Made by a program: the position numbers and the translations under genes. The notes beneath the pieces were generated by a model, which worked only from the letters and a program-made list of their open reading frames with translations, had not been told where the DNA came from and ran no database searches. From Oegoconia quadripuncta (lineage: Eukaryota > Arthropoda > Insecta > Lepidoptera > Autostichidae), in NCBI GenBank assembly GCA_949316235.1, contig OX438752.1:1821001-1885000 (forward strand): DNA of 64,000 nt, written 5' to 3'. Positions within the stretch are counted from its first letter, which is position 1, and each line of letters starts with the position of its first letter. Below are positions 56,601 to 63,717 of the stretch, one piece after another.

Positions 56601-59014
56601 GGCATAGTCACCCAGGGTGTACAAAATCCTCAAATAAAAACAAGATTAAAAACAGAAAAGAAGCGAGAGTTACTAGGCTCCACACCTCACATAAATAGTA
56701 ATTTCAAAATTTCTCCTTATTGTTAATGATTTATAGGGTGAGCTCAATAATTTAAAAAAAAAAAGTTTTCTTTTTACTTAGGTACTGGATTCATTTTTAA
56801 ATGTGTTTTTTTTTTATGCACAACGGGTTGTCACTTGACCTCAATCAGACTTGATGTTAAGTGAAGATGAGGCCGAAGGTGGTAGCATACTGACCCGGAA
56901 ACCCCATCTTATTTGGGGGACTGGCTATCTCTGACAACCGGAACACAACAATGCTTTTAACATTGCTGTTTGGCGGCAGATTTAGATAAGTTAAATTCAG
57001 TAATTAAAAGTTCCATACCATTGCTTCTTTCCCATACTTTTACTGTAGAATCAATAGATCCTGTATAAACGACTATATTGTCTCCATTGGTGTAAATCCC
57101 ATGAATACATGTCACTCCGTCTGTATGCCCTGCTAGTTTGCTCATGACTTTCCAAACACCACCATCCAGGCTCCATATTGCTGCAGTTTTATCAGCTGAG
57201 CAGGAGATTAGTTCTGTACTTGTTCCAGTGGGTTTGCGAAGCCATTTCACTGAGTTGACGATGGAACGGTGATGGCTGAGTACGGTGAGAGGATCTTTGC
57301 CTAGTTGGCTCTGGAATATTAAGATTACTTTATGGTTAGCATTTATCTATTTCGCCTAATGCAAAGTGAGGTGTTATAATGACGCCTTTGTCCATAATGT
57401 GGTGTTGTAGCAATATGCACAATATGTACAATGGCCCATAAAATGCGTGGACAACCCCAGCAAAGACAATTTAGATTTATCTGAACACTTAATTTTTTTA
57501 TGTAATTGATATTGGGTCTTTACCTATGAAATTGGAGTTTTTTTTTTCGTTAATCATATGTACCAACTCCTGCGATTTTCGAAGCTATATCCAAATTTGT
57601 TTTTTATTTGGAAAATGGCATATTATTTCAAGGTTTCACATGAAATATTTTTTAATTTCTGGGCTAAATCACAAAATACAAAAAAAACATTGAACAGAGC
57701 TCTTTTCATGTGCTTCGCCATAATCATTTCTTAGATTCACTGAAACTTTTATAAAGCGGTTACTTTTAAAAATTAACGCTGCCTATACTTAACTTAATGT
57801 TATCTGATAATACACACAATGTTTAGCTAAATTTAGATTTGCCGTTCCCAAAAAAAAAAATCAAAAATGTTAGTATGGAGGAAACAGTCTTAATGAAATT
57901 CTTCATACAAAATGCCAATTTCATAGGTAAGGACCTAATATTAAATCTGAGGTAGTAAATCATAGTACATTAGAACAATATTTCATACTTGACATAAATA
58001 CAAGGTTTAAAAAATTCTAAACTGGCAATATCCATGTACTTTTGTGGTTTACCGTACCTACTGTCACTTTATACCAATAGGGATGACCTTTTATGAGTCA
58101 CCAGTGAGAGAGCAGTCATGCAGAAAGTGTTTCATTGATTCCCTTTACTTGTTACAGGCTTTGCAGGTTGAATTTACAGGCAATCAAGAAGTCTCAGTGT
58201 CAAAGTATCCAGTAAGTGCACCAATTATAAAGTGAGGTTTGCACTTACACACTAAATACTTTTTTTTATATGAGAGGGCGGCAAACGAGCATGCGGGTCA
58301 CCTGATGGAAAGCAACCACTCCGCCCATTGGCACCCGCAACACCAAAAGGGTGACAGATGCGTTGCCAGCCTTTGAGGAAGGTGTAGGCTCGTTTCTTGA
58401 AGGTTCCAATGTCGTACTCGTGCGGGAATACCGCTGCAGGAAGTCCGTACCGTACAGTGTGGTCGTACGTAAGAAATTTCTTGAGAAATGTACAGTGGTA
58501 GACTTCCGCTCATCCAGGTGATGTGGATGGAAATTTAATTTTCGGCGAGAAGTGTATCGGTTAAATTGAGCAGCGGGTATTAGTTCTTCAGAACACTCCC
58601 CTTTGCCCTTTCAGAACACTTCAATGTCCTTTGCGCCCAAGGGGGCAGGTATCATCTACTAACCTGTTCTCCTGTTTTGATTAAGGGGGCCACTGATTTT
58701 CATCATTTTTAGGTCAGTGTCGATAAGCCTTTTTTGCCTCATTTAATGACACTATCCTAATGTAAAAATTCTAACTTTATTTTGTGCCCCCTTATTGACA
58801 ATGACGCTTGTTTTGGCCAGGAGCTCAAGAGAATACAATGAGAGTCAACTCTATTTCACGCAGGTGCGTAAGCATCAGAGTTGTGGAAGATATTACGTAC
58901 CGTATCGTAAACAACCACAGCATTACAAGCACCAAAACAAATGAAGCCCGCACTATTCCAGTCAGCTATCTCGGGGATGCGGTTGCATGCCACTGATGTG
59001 TACACCGGTTTCAT
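38638..59014 (-). CDS. ELP2: Elongator complex protein 2, WD40 scaffold (complete, 12 coding exons)
   Basis: Subunit of the Elongator complex (Elp1-Elp2-Elp3 core), which modifies wobble uridines of tRNAs. Elp2 is a double WD40 propeller. Exons in transcription order: 58901-59014, 57019-57310, 55278-55487, 52829-53047, 52097-52332, 50298-50448, 46358-46549, 45323-45445, 44843-45008, 42330-42588, 39493-39716, 38638-38785. They total 2334 nt, 777 aa plus TAG. All junctions are GT-AG and all phases agree. Landmarks: [20 protein letters not shown] (start), [152 protein letters not shown], ending [12 protein letters not shown] and [15 protein letters not shown]. Order and wording follow animal ELP2 (about 800 aa) closely. 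The exon 9 acceptor at 45008 was preferred over one 19 nt upstream because only it keeps phase. It is divergent from RTEL1. Confidence 0.95.
38903..39194 (+). mobile_element. Family M mariner-type MITE, 3'-truncated
   Basis: 'tgggtctttacctatgaaat' start and the shared body up to 'aatgttattcgataatacac'. The distal end is missing. It lies in the last ELP2 intron. Confidence 0.7.
39777..39865 (+). repeat. SINE family 2 head in ELP2 intron
   Basis: Box A and B regions are intact (cgattggtgtagtgga), truncated where LINE-A begins. Confidence 0.7.
39866..40575 (-). mobile_element. LINE-A copy with internal insertion
   Basis: Minus-strand LINE-A 3' region interrupted at about 40135-40236 by another repeat (gcctgtttcccgtaggggta, also at 52491). 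Confidence 0.65.
40576..41681. other. ELP2 intron DNA, no gene recognised
   Basis: It contains (ataag)n at 40738-40752 and a local duplication of 'cattacagcataggttt' (about 41300 and 41340). No coding signal. Confidence 0.4.
41682..41765 (+). other. 27-residue ORF, possible transposon-protein remnant
   Basis: ATG to TAA reads [20 protein letters not shown] and seven more residues. The acidic start and '[18 protein letters not shown]' look like the N-terminus of a larger domesticated or mobile recombinase protein, but nothing continues in frame. Function not assigned. Confidence 0.2.
42245..42325 (-). repeat. SINE family 1 head fragment beside ELP2 exon 10
   Basis: 'taccccgctggggatcgaag' inverse head. 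It ends 4-5 bp from the exon 10 donor (42329). Confidence 0.55.
42629..42850 (-). repeat. SINE family 2, full copy in ELP2 intron
   Basis: Complete copy in ELP2 sense orientation, from head 'gacgaccgattggtgtagtg' to tail. Confidence 0.8.
43030..43361 (+). mobile_element. Harbinger-like MITE (family H), best-preserved copy
   Basis: 332 bp with ends ggcccgtattaataaacc / taatacgggcc and TAA duplicated on both sides. Internal TTAATAAAC modules at about 43030-43050, 43095-43110 and 43170-43182 alternate with CTCAAG/CTTGAG hexamers. The 3-bp TWA duplication is the known signature of PIF/Harbinger elements. Confidence 0.85.
43475..43545 (+). repeat. (GT)n / (GTAT)n microsatellite
   Basis: A gtgtgt run at about 43483-43508, then tgaatgagta/tgagtgtatg repeats. 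Confidence 0.85.
43722..44130 (+). repeat. 33-bp palindromic minisatellite, 12 units
   Basis: Twelve tandem units based on 'acaccgactagtgatcacac' plus 13 more bases. Each unit holds the palindrome gtgatcac inside actagt...actagt. Units 9 and 10 carry a 6-bp 'acacca' duplication and unit 5 a 1-bp insertion. Because 33 is divisible by 3, the array is open as [11 protein letters not shown] on the plus strand and as [11 protein letters not shown] on the minus strand. It lies in an ELP2 intron, so neither frame is likely translated. Confidence 0.9.
44346..44606 (+). repeat. SINE family 1, 5'-truncated
   Basis: It starts in the B-box region (gattcggaggtcgctggttc) and runs to 'aagtactaatccgttgtg'. 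Confidence 0.75.
45590..45790 (+). repeat. GATA-tail repeat copy
   Basis: 'agatagatagataaatcgtt' start and 'ctacagccgtacaaatgggt' are shared, inverted, with 51481-51826. Confidence 0.5.
45930..46190 (-). repeat. SINE family 2 in ELP2 intron
   Basis: Complete copy with an (ATT)n-type tail of aataataataataa at 45930-45965. Confidence 0.8.
46560..46912 (+). mobile_element. LINE-A copy abutting ELP2 exon 7
   Basis: It starts at 'gttgatatacaaaatcttcc' and runs to the 3' end 'cattttttgattttgatt'. Its 5'-truncated end lies about 8-10 bp upstream of the exon 7 acceptor AG (46551-46550) on the ELP2 strand. Confidence 0.8.
47338..47671 (-). repeat. SINE family 1 in ELP2 intron
   Basis: Near-complete minus-strand copy with a short internal duplication (agactgggggacagagataaga). 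Confidence 0.8.
47888..48110 (-). repeat. SINE family 2 in ELP2 intron
   Basis: Full copy, but with a deletion inside the tRNA-like head between B box and box A (gaacccgttggtttagctga). Confidence 0.75.
48250..48480 (+). mobile_element. LINE 3' fragment with poly(A)
   Basis: The plus strand reads [20 protein letters not shown] and [12 protein letters not shown], then a stop, [10 protein letters not shown], and ends in 13 A. It resembles LINE ORF2 C-termini with LAQRISxAIQRGNAAS. Confidence 0.6.
48575..48842 (+). repeat. Left 268-bp TIR
   Basis: It pairs with 49736-50003 with few mismatches. It contains the inverse of a pol III B box (gggaatcgaacc) near 48720-48732. Confidence 0.9.
48857..49657 (+). 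pseudogene. DDD transposase, N-terminally truncated
   Basis: The 266-residue frame begins at an in-frame GTG just inside the left TIR and keeps only the last helix of the HTH ([20 protein letters not shown]). The catalytic triad is present: D69 (WTDES), D159 (QQDGAPAH) and D200 ([10 protein letters not shown]), with 40 residues between the last two. That spacing is longer than mariner DD34D. Intact relatives carry roughly 80-100 more N-terminal residues for DNA binding, so this copy probably cannot recognise its own ends. The frame has no stops, so decay by substitution has been slight. Exact family needs comparison. Confidence 0.8.
49736..50003 (-). repeat. Right 268-bp TIR
   Basis: Inverse of 48575-48842. 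On the plus strand it contains GGTTCGATTCC, an exact match to the pol III B-box consensus, at about 49848-49858. Confidence 0.9.
50480..50775 (-). mobile_element. LINE RT C-terminal fragment
   Basis: The minus strand reads [36 protein letters not shown] and [15 protein letters not shown]. It is homologous to 29205-29500. Confidence 0.7.
50785..51175 (-). mobile_element. LINE-A relative, 5'-truncated
   Basis: 3' end 'gagagaagaacgagcaagga' and remnant [20 protein letters not shown] on the minus strand. Diverged from the other copies. Confidence 0.6.
51345..51990 (-). repeat. SINE family 1 split by a GATA-tail repeat
   Basis: SINE 1 halves 51345-51480 and 51827-51990 are separated by an insertion ending (ctat)4. 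'ctatt' occurs at both junctions. Confidence 0.7.
51481..51826 (+). repeat. GATA/CTAT-tail repeat nested in SINE 1
   Basis: 346-bp insertion. It shares 'gtaactgaaaaccagtgttt' with about 22745 (inverted) and 'acccatttgtgctactacgg' with about 45730 (inverted). Confidence 0.6.
52491..52710. repeat. Repeat fragments in ELP2 intron
   Basis: 52491-52650 matches 40140-40236 (cacgcctgtttcccgtaggg). 52670-52710 is a SINE 1 3' end with an A tail. Confidence 0.5.
53403..54420 (+). mobile_element. 5'-truncated LINE with ATT-repeat tail
   Basis: A 178-residue open frame (53439-53975) is the RT C-terminus: [45 protein letters not shown]. Then follows a 430-bp 3' UTR ending in (att)n at 54401-54418. The fragment has no stop before the natural end, so it is relatively young. 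Confidence 0.75.
54735..55138 (+). mobile_element. Family M mariner-type MITE
   Basis: Ends ttgggctacacctatgaaat / aagtaaggacctaa, TA-flanked. Body collinear with 57511-57938. In ELP2 intron 3. Confidence 0.75.
55694..55995 (+). repeat. SINE family 1 in ELP2 intron
   Basis: Near-complete copy with a 20-bp gap in the head between box A and B. It ends in 'tgtgtataaaaaaag'. Confidence 0.85.
56246..56485 (-). repeat. SINE family 2 in ELP2 intron
   Basis: Complete copy in ELP2 sense orientation with a (taaa)n tail. Confidence 0.8.
56811..56990 (-). repeat. SINE family 1, truncated, next to ELP2 exon 2
   Basis: Only the 3' half is present. Its broken end lies 28 bp from the exon 2 donor (57018). 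Confidence 0.75.
57511..57938 (+). mobile_element. Family M mariner-type MITE, complete
   Basis: Ends ttgggtctttacctatgaaa / ttcataggtaaggacctaa with TA on both sides. In ELP2 intron 1. Confidence 0.8.
58262..58530 (-). mobile_element. LINE-type repeat fragment in ELP2 intron 1
   Basis: 'gggcggcaaacgagcatgcg', 'gtcacctgatggaaagcaac' and 'gaggaaggtgtaggctcg' form a unit widespread in moth genomes. The inverse lies at 28430-28550. Confidence 0.6.
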
Positions 59015-59085
59015 AGATACTTTCATATTTTACAAATTATTTTATTACTTTAAAATTAGATAAAAACAAGCAGACAATACTCAAC

Positions 59086-59304
59086 TTAGGTTATGTTGTT
59101 TATTATTATAAAGTTGAGAAACGTCAACCAACCAACATGCATGCGGTCAAAGAACTTGGTTCCAGGCCACCCATCTTCAAAATATATTTTTTTAATCTTG
59201 TCTGTTGTAATAAAATAAGCAGACGTAACGTAACAATAGTCTTCTATAAAATGAATGAACCAAGACAAAAGAGGTTGGTTACGGCTTTCGATTGAAGATT
59301 TCAT
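59086..59304 (-). other. 72-codon ORF with poly(A) signal, unidentified
   Basis: The minus-strand frame reads MKSSIESRNQPLLSWFIHFI ... EDGWPGTKFFDRMHVGWLTF and ends with an AATAAA overlapping its last codons (about 59100-59106), 72 bp upstream of the ELP2 ATG. It has protein-like composition. It could be a degraded 3' gene end, a mobile-element remnant or chance. No family recognised. Confidence 0.2.
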
Positions 59305-59458
59305 TCTAAAAGAAATTAGGAAAAAATAAACAAAAGATATAGCTGAATGGGCTCTGCAGTCTTTGCCTGGCTAATGGACAAGATTTATAAAAAAATGGAT
59401 TGGCGGCAAAGTTGACATGCCTTTATGTCAAATTTAATCGTCTTTCTATACCTATTGC

Positions 59459-59855
59459 GGCTTTTTGGCGGGAACTCGGCGAGTGAAGTAGCATTTTTCT
59501 TTATAAGTCTTATAATTTGTGCATTCTAACTTTTGAAGCTTAATAATGGCAGAATATTGTGCAGCAAACGTTAGTGATAGTGTACAAGTGAAGGGAAGTG
59601 TAAATTAAAGTGCGTAACGGAGCTTTCGGGTTCCCACAAGAAGCCGCCAAAATCTTTTGTAAAGCATTCTGCCTCTTTACTGAAGAATGACTTGACCGTG
59701 ACTAGACTCTGTATACGCCAAGTATACGACGAATTACTTGTTTTGACTGAGACTGACTTACAAACTGAAGAAATAAGATAAATAAGACATGGCTGTTATG
59801 GGCTAGATCCCTTTGCCTTCTCCTAGAGGAGAAAATAAAACTAAAAAAAAAAAAA
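59459..59855 (+). repeat. Retroposon family R with 13-bp target duplication
   Basis: 397 bp from 'ggctttttggcgggaactcg' to a poly(A) tail, flanked by perfect copies of ctatacctattgc at 59446-59458 and 59856-59868. No tRNA-like head. An ATG at about 59545 opens only 20 codons. The poly(A) and the duplication show LINE-mediated retroposition. It sits about 90 bp upstream of the RTEL1 start codon. Confidence 0.85.
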
Positions 59856-59948
59856 CTATACCTATTGCCCAAAATCTTATCTTATTTTATATATGTACTT
59901 TTTTTCTCAATCTGTTCATTTTTATACATGTCTTAATACCAAATCATA

Positions 59949-62882
59949 ATGCCGGATATTATGATATCAGGTATACCAGTCAGTTTTCCGTTTGAACCTT
60001 ACGATGTGCAAAAAACTTATATGGAAAAAGTGATTGCAAGTCTTCAGAACAATACGAATGCTTTGTTGGAATCTCCTACTGGCACTGGAAAGACATTGAG
60101 CTTACTCTGCTCATCGCTAGCATGGTTGCTAGTCAAAAAAGCTCAATTACAAATGAATGCTCAAATAGGCAATTTCTCTGAGCACAGTGGCACTGCTGGT
60201 TTTAGTGCTGCTTTAGGAGAGAAGTTAAAGTCTGGTGCAGGTAAGGCAAAGGATAACACATCATGGGGAATGCCGAAAATTATTTATTCATCACGAACTC
60301 ATTCACAATTGACACAAGCAATGCAAGAATTAAAGAGATCTAGCTATAGACATGTAAAAGCTACTGTATTAGGGTCCAGAGATCAGATGTGTATTCATCC
60401 TGAGGTGTCTAAAGAGACAAACAATATGAATAAAGTTCACATGTGTCAACTTAGAGTGAAGTCAAGGACTTGTTATTTTTATAATAATGTAGAATCTAAG
60501 AAAGATGATAGATCTGTGAAGGGTGATGATATTTTGGATATAGAGGACCTCGTTACTGCCGGCAAGAAATTAAAGTGTTGTCCGTATTATTTATCTAAAG
60601 AATTGAAACAAGATGCTGATATCATCTTTATGCCTTACAATTATATATTGGATCCAAAATCAAGGAAAGCGAATGGAGTGGAGCTCATGAATAATATTGT
60701 TATACTAGATGAAGCTCATAATGTGGAGAAGATGTGCGAAGAATCTGCTTCCTTGCAGATTAGAACCACTGATGTTGCCCTGTGTATTGATGAAATAACA
60801 CATGTTATGAAATCTTTCAGTGAAACCAGTGAAGATCAAATGGACGCAACAATGGACAACAATCAACCGAAAGATTTTACTTGCGACGATTTGTGTATTT
60901 TAAAAGAAATGATGCTAGCATTAGAGAAAGCTATAGATGAAATTAATGTCGGCAGTGAAGGCACTACCTTCCCTGGTGGGTTTATATTCGAACTACTCTC
61001 TAAAGCCGAGATAAAGGATCACAATCAGATGGCAGCAATAACTTTGATAGAAAATCTTATACAATATTTATCCACTGCCAGTGCCTCACCGTTTCAACGT
61101 AAAGGAGTGGGATTACAAAAGATTGTTGACCTGCTAAATGTTGTATTTAGTGGTACAACACATGCTTATAAAGAGAGGGTAAAAATGTGTTACAAAGTTC
61201 ATATTCAAATTGAAGATAAAAAGAACAATAAGAAGACTGATAGTTGGGGAGCTTTGAAGACTACCAGCTCAAAGTCAGCTGAAAGAGTCCTTAGTTATTG
61301 GTGCTTTAGTCCAGGGTTTGGTATGAAACAGTTATTGGAACAGAACGTTAGGAGCATAATACTAACAAGTGGTACCTTAGCACCTCTGAAACCACTAATT
61401 TCCGAGTTGGGAATTCCAATTCGACTGCAATTGGAGAATCCTCATATCGTCAAAAGTAATCAAATCTGTGTAAAAATTATCAGCCAGGGCCCTGATTCTG
61501 TGCAACTCAACTCAAATTATCAGAATAGGAACAATCCAAAATATATTTCATCTTTAGGTAGAACAATCTTAAGTTTCTCCCGTGTTGTCCCTGATGGGCT
61601 TTTGGTCTTTTTTCCATCTTATCCCATAATGGCAAAATGCCAGGAAATGTGGCAATCTGAAGGAATTTGGTCTAGTATTAATAACATAAAGCCCATTTTC
61701 GTAGAACCACAGCGTAAAGACACATTTAACACAATTATGCATGATTACTATAGTAAGATAAGTGATCCAACTACCAAAGGAGCTTGTTTCATGGCCGTAT
61801 GTAGAGGCAAGGTTTCTGAAGGTTTGGATTTTGCTGACATGAATGGAAGGGCTGTAATCATTACTGGCTTGCCCTTCCCACCATTGAAAGACCCAAGAAT
61901 AATTCTGAAGAAGAAGTATCTAGAAGAACTGAGAGTTAAGGAGAAAGACTTTTTATCTGGTGATGAGTGGTATTCTTTAGAAGCGACAAGGGCTGTTAAT
62001 CAAGCTATTGGTAGGGTAATCCGACATCGGAATGATTATGGTGCCATCTTACTATGTGATTGTAGATTTAATAATCCTAAATTGAAGAGTCAGTTGTCAG
62101 CATGGCTAAGGGATTATATTGGTGGTTCAACCAAGTTTGGTGAGACTGTAAGTGAAATCTGCAGATTCTTTAAAAATGCTGAATCTTCATTGCCGTCTCC
62201 AAGGCTGAAGCCATTGCTTCCAAATGAGTCTTATAAAAGAGATAATGAGCCTGTTAATGTCAGTGGGGTATCTTTTCCTTCAGCTAATACTAGATTAGTA
62301 AATAAGGCTGTAAATAAGTCTGTAAGCCAGTATCCTAATTCAAATGAAGTTTATGCTGATTTTTCTATGGACTTTTACAAAAATGCTCAATCTTCAGCTT
62401 ATGTAAATGAATTCAAGCCTAAAGCAACGAAAGATCTATTCAGTGCTTTAGATTGTAGTAATGAATCTGGATCAAGCCAGTTACAGTCTTTAGTTAAGCT
62501 ACATAAAAGAACTTCAGAAGATGTCTCTGTTGTTTCTGCCAAACGCAAAAAGTTGAAAATTAAACCATTTGGATTTGAAGAGAATTTGAAAAGTGTTGAA
62601 ATACCAAAGTCTGACGTAGTTGAAAAGATTCCACCGACATCTTTAATAGATTTAGTTAAAGAAGTAAAAACTTTGTTACATATTGATCAATACAAACAGT
62701 TTCAAACCTCAATATCAATTTACAAAAAGGAAGGCGACTATGATTTGTTCTTGGAAACGTTGAAGATTATTTTTGAAAATAGAAAATTGTTTTATTTATT
62801 CAAAGGCATGAAAAGATTTTTAAAAGAAGAACATAAAGATGTTTTTCAATTATACTGTGATAATGTGAAATTAAACACATAA
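59949..62882 (+). CDS. RTEL1: Regulator of telomere elongation helicase 1 (RTEL1), intronless
   Basis: A 977-aa XPD-family iron-sulfur DNA helicase that dismantles D-loops and G-quadruplexes in telomere maintenance and recombination control. The N-terminus fits RTEL1 (MPDIMISGIPVSFPFEPYDV). Walker A ESPTGTGKTL is at 41-50. Motif Ia is SSRTHSQLTQ (114-123). The Fe-S cysteines are C148, C166, C175 and C210/C211 (LKCCPYY). Walker B DEAH is at 254-257. Further motifs are LTSGTLAPL (about 470), CRGKVSEGLDF and the arginine-finger motif AVNQAIGRVIRHRNDYGA (about 682). A harmonin-like domain follows at about 898-970 (LIDLVKEVKTLLHIDQYKQF ... FLKEEHKDVFQLYC). I see no C-terminal PIP box or RING, so it corresponds to the short insect form. 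The whole protein lies in one uninterrupted exon. Confidence 0.96.
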   Translation: MPDIMISGIPVSFPFEPYDVQKTYMEKVIASLQNNTNALLESPTGTGKTLSLLCSSLAWLLVKKAQLQMNAQIGNFSEHSGTAGFSAALGEKLKSGAGKAKDNTSWGMPKIIYSSRTHSQLTQAMQELKRSSYRHVKATVLGSRDQMCIHPEVSKETNNMNKVHMCQLRVKSRTCYFYNNVESKKDDRSVKGDDILDIEDLVTAGKKLKCCPYYLSKELKQDADIIFMPYNYILDPKSRKANGVELMNNIVILDEAHNVEKMCEESASLQIRTTDVALCIDEITHVMKSFSETSEDQMDATMDNNQPKDFTCDDLCILKEMMLALEKAIDEINVGSEGTTFPGGFIFELLSKAEIKDHNQMAAITLIENLIQYLSTASASPFQRKGVGLQKIVDLLNVVFSGTTHAYKERVKMCYKVHIQIEDKKNNKKTDSWGALKTTSSKSAERVLSYWCFSPGFGMKQLLEQNVRSIILTSGTLAPLKPLISELGIPIRLQLENPHIVKSNQICVKIISQGPDSVQLNSNYQNRNNPKYISSLGRTILSFSRVVPDGLLVFFPSYPIMAKCQEMWQSEGIWSSINNIKPIFVEPQRKDTFNTIMHDYYSKISDPTTKGACFMAVCRGKVSEGLDFADMNGRAVIITGLPFPPLKDPRIILKKKYLEELRVKEKDFLSGDEWYSLEATRAVNQAIGRVIRHRNDYGAILLCDCRFNNPKLKSQLSAWLRDYIGGSTKFGETVSEICRFFKNAESSLPSPRLKPLLPNESYKRDNEPVNVSGVSFPSANTRLVNKAVNKSVSQYPNSNEVYADFSMDFYKNAQSSAYVNEFKPKATKDLFSALDCSNESGSSQLQSLVKLHKRTSEDVSVVSAKRKKLKIKPFGFEENLKSVEIPKSDVVEKIPPTSLIDLVKEVKTLLHIDQYKQFQTSISIYKKEGDYDLFLETLKIIFENRKLFYLFKGMKRFLKEEHKDVFQLYCDNVKLNT

Positions 62883-62896
62883 AATTTTACTTATAC

Positions 62897-62902
62897 AATA
62901 AA
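62897..62902 (+). terminator. RTEL1: RTEL1 polyadenylation signal AATAAA
   Basis: AATAAA 15 nt past the TAA stop. Confidence 0.7.
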
Positions 62903-62931
62903 GAAACTAATATAATATAATTTATGAATGT

Positions 62932-62937
62932 TTTATT
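62932..62937 (-). terminator. mRpL21: mRpL21 polyadenylation signal AATAAA
   Basis: AATAAA on the minus strand 39 nt after the stop. The two convergent genes share a 94-bp gap, so their 3' ends are nearly touching. Confidence 0.7.
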
Positions 62938-62976
62938 AACTACATACACAAGTACTTAAGGTGCTATAGTCGAGAA

Positions 62977-63717
62977 TTAATTATTATTAGCTTCATTTAT
63001 GTTACTACCAATTTCCACAGAATTTATTCTTAGCATCGTCTGTTGAGCCCTGTAGAAGTTAATCCTCATGTATTGCTTCCTTCTTTTCTTTTTGAAATGT
63101 GTTCTTGTATGAGATAAGCCTTTAGAAATTACTGTGGCAGTTACATTAACGAGACCCGGCTGAACCACAGGGCGACCAATGAGAGAGAAATCTTTATTCG
63201 CTGCTACCAATACTTTTTCTAATTTTATCTGGTCTCCGATGTTTGGTGGCCAGTAGCCTTCGACAACGAGTAAATCGCCGTCTGTGACCCGCCACTGTTT
63301 TCCCAAAAGGTGAATGATTGCGAAGTTGCGTGATTGTTTTTCATCTACCAATCTATTGCAAGTTGCTATAACATCTTTCTGGGTTTCGGGGATTGATTTG
63401 TTCGCTGTAGGAACTAGGTTTGTAATAAATCTTGACAGGATACCTCCTGTAATAGACAAAAAGGCATGTTACATAAATATAATAAAATTCACACACATCA
63501 CTTTTTGGGGGTTTCATGGCTCCATAGTGTATACGATGATTCTGCCTAAGTTAAGGTTGACAGAAACGCTGAGAAAAACAGGATTAGGAATACCGGTGAA
63601 ACAATAAACAGAAAAATATAAAGCAAATTATTGTAAGGAAATTTTCTAGAGATACAAACCTTGACCAGTACTGAATATGCTACTGAATCTTTGTAAAGCA
63701 GTTCGTATCATAGCCAT
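62977..63717 (-). CDS. mRpL21: Mitochondrial large ribosomal subunit protein bL21m (two exons)
   Basis: Component of the mitochondrial 39S ribosomal subunit. Exons 63660-63717 and 62977-63446 join with phase 1 to 528 nt, 175 aa plus stop; donor g|gtttgt, acceptor attacag. Residues 1-20 (MAMIRTALQRFSSIFSTGQG) are Arg/Ser-rich and non-acidic, as expected of a mitochondrial import signal. The bL21 core follows: FAIIHLLGKQWRVTDGDLL, NIGDQIKLEKVLVAANKDF, LIGRPVV, VNVTATVISKGLSHTRTHFK and the basic KKKRRKQYMR. Length matches insect bL21m. The first ATG (63717) is preceded by no other in-frame ATG nearby. It is convergent with RTEL1. Confidence 0.94.

Noticed and set aside
58157..58212. Small plus-strand exon (ttacag|...|gtaagt) in ELP2 intron 1
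   Set aside because: Good splice signals and an open frame ([18 protein letters not shown]), but no partner exon or recognised family; probably chance.
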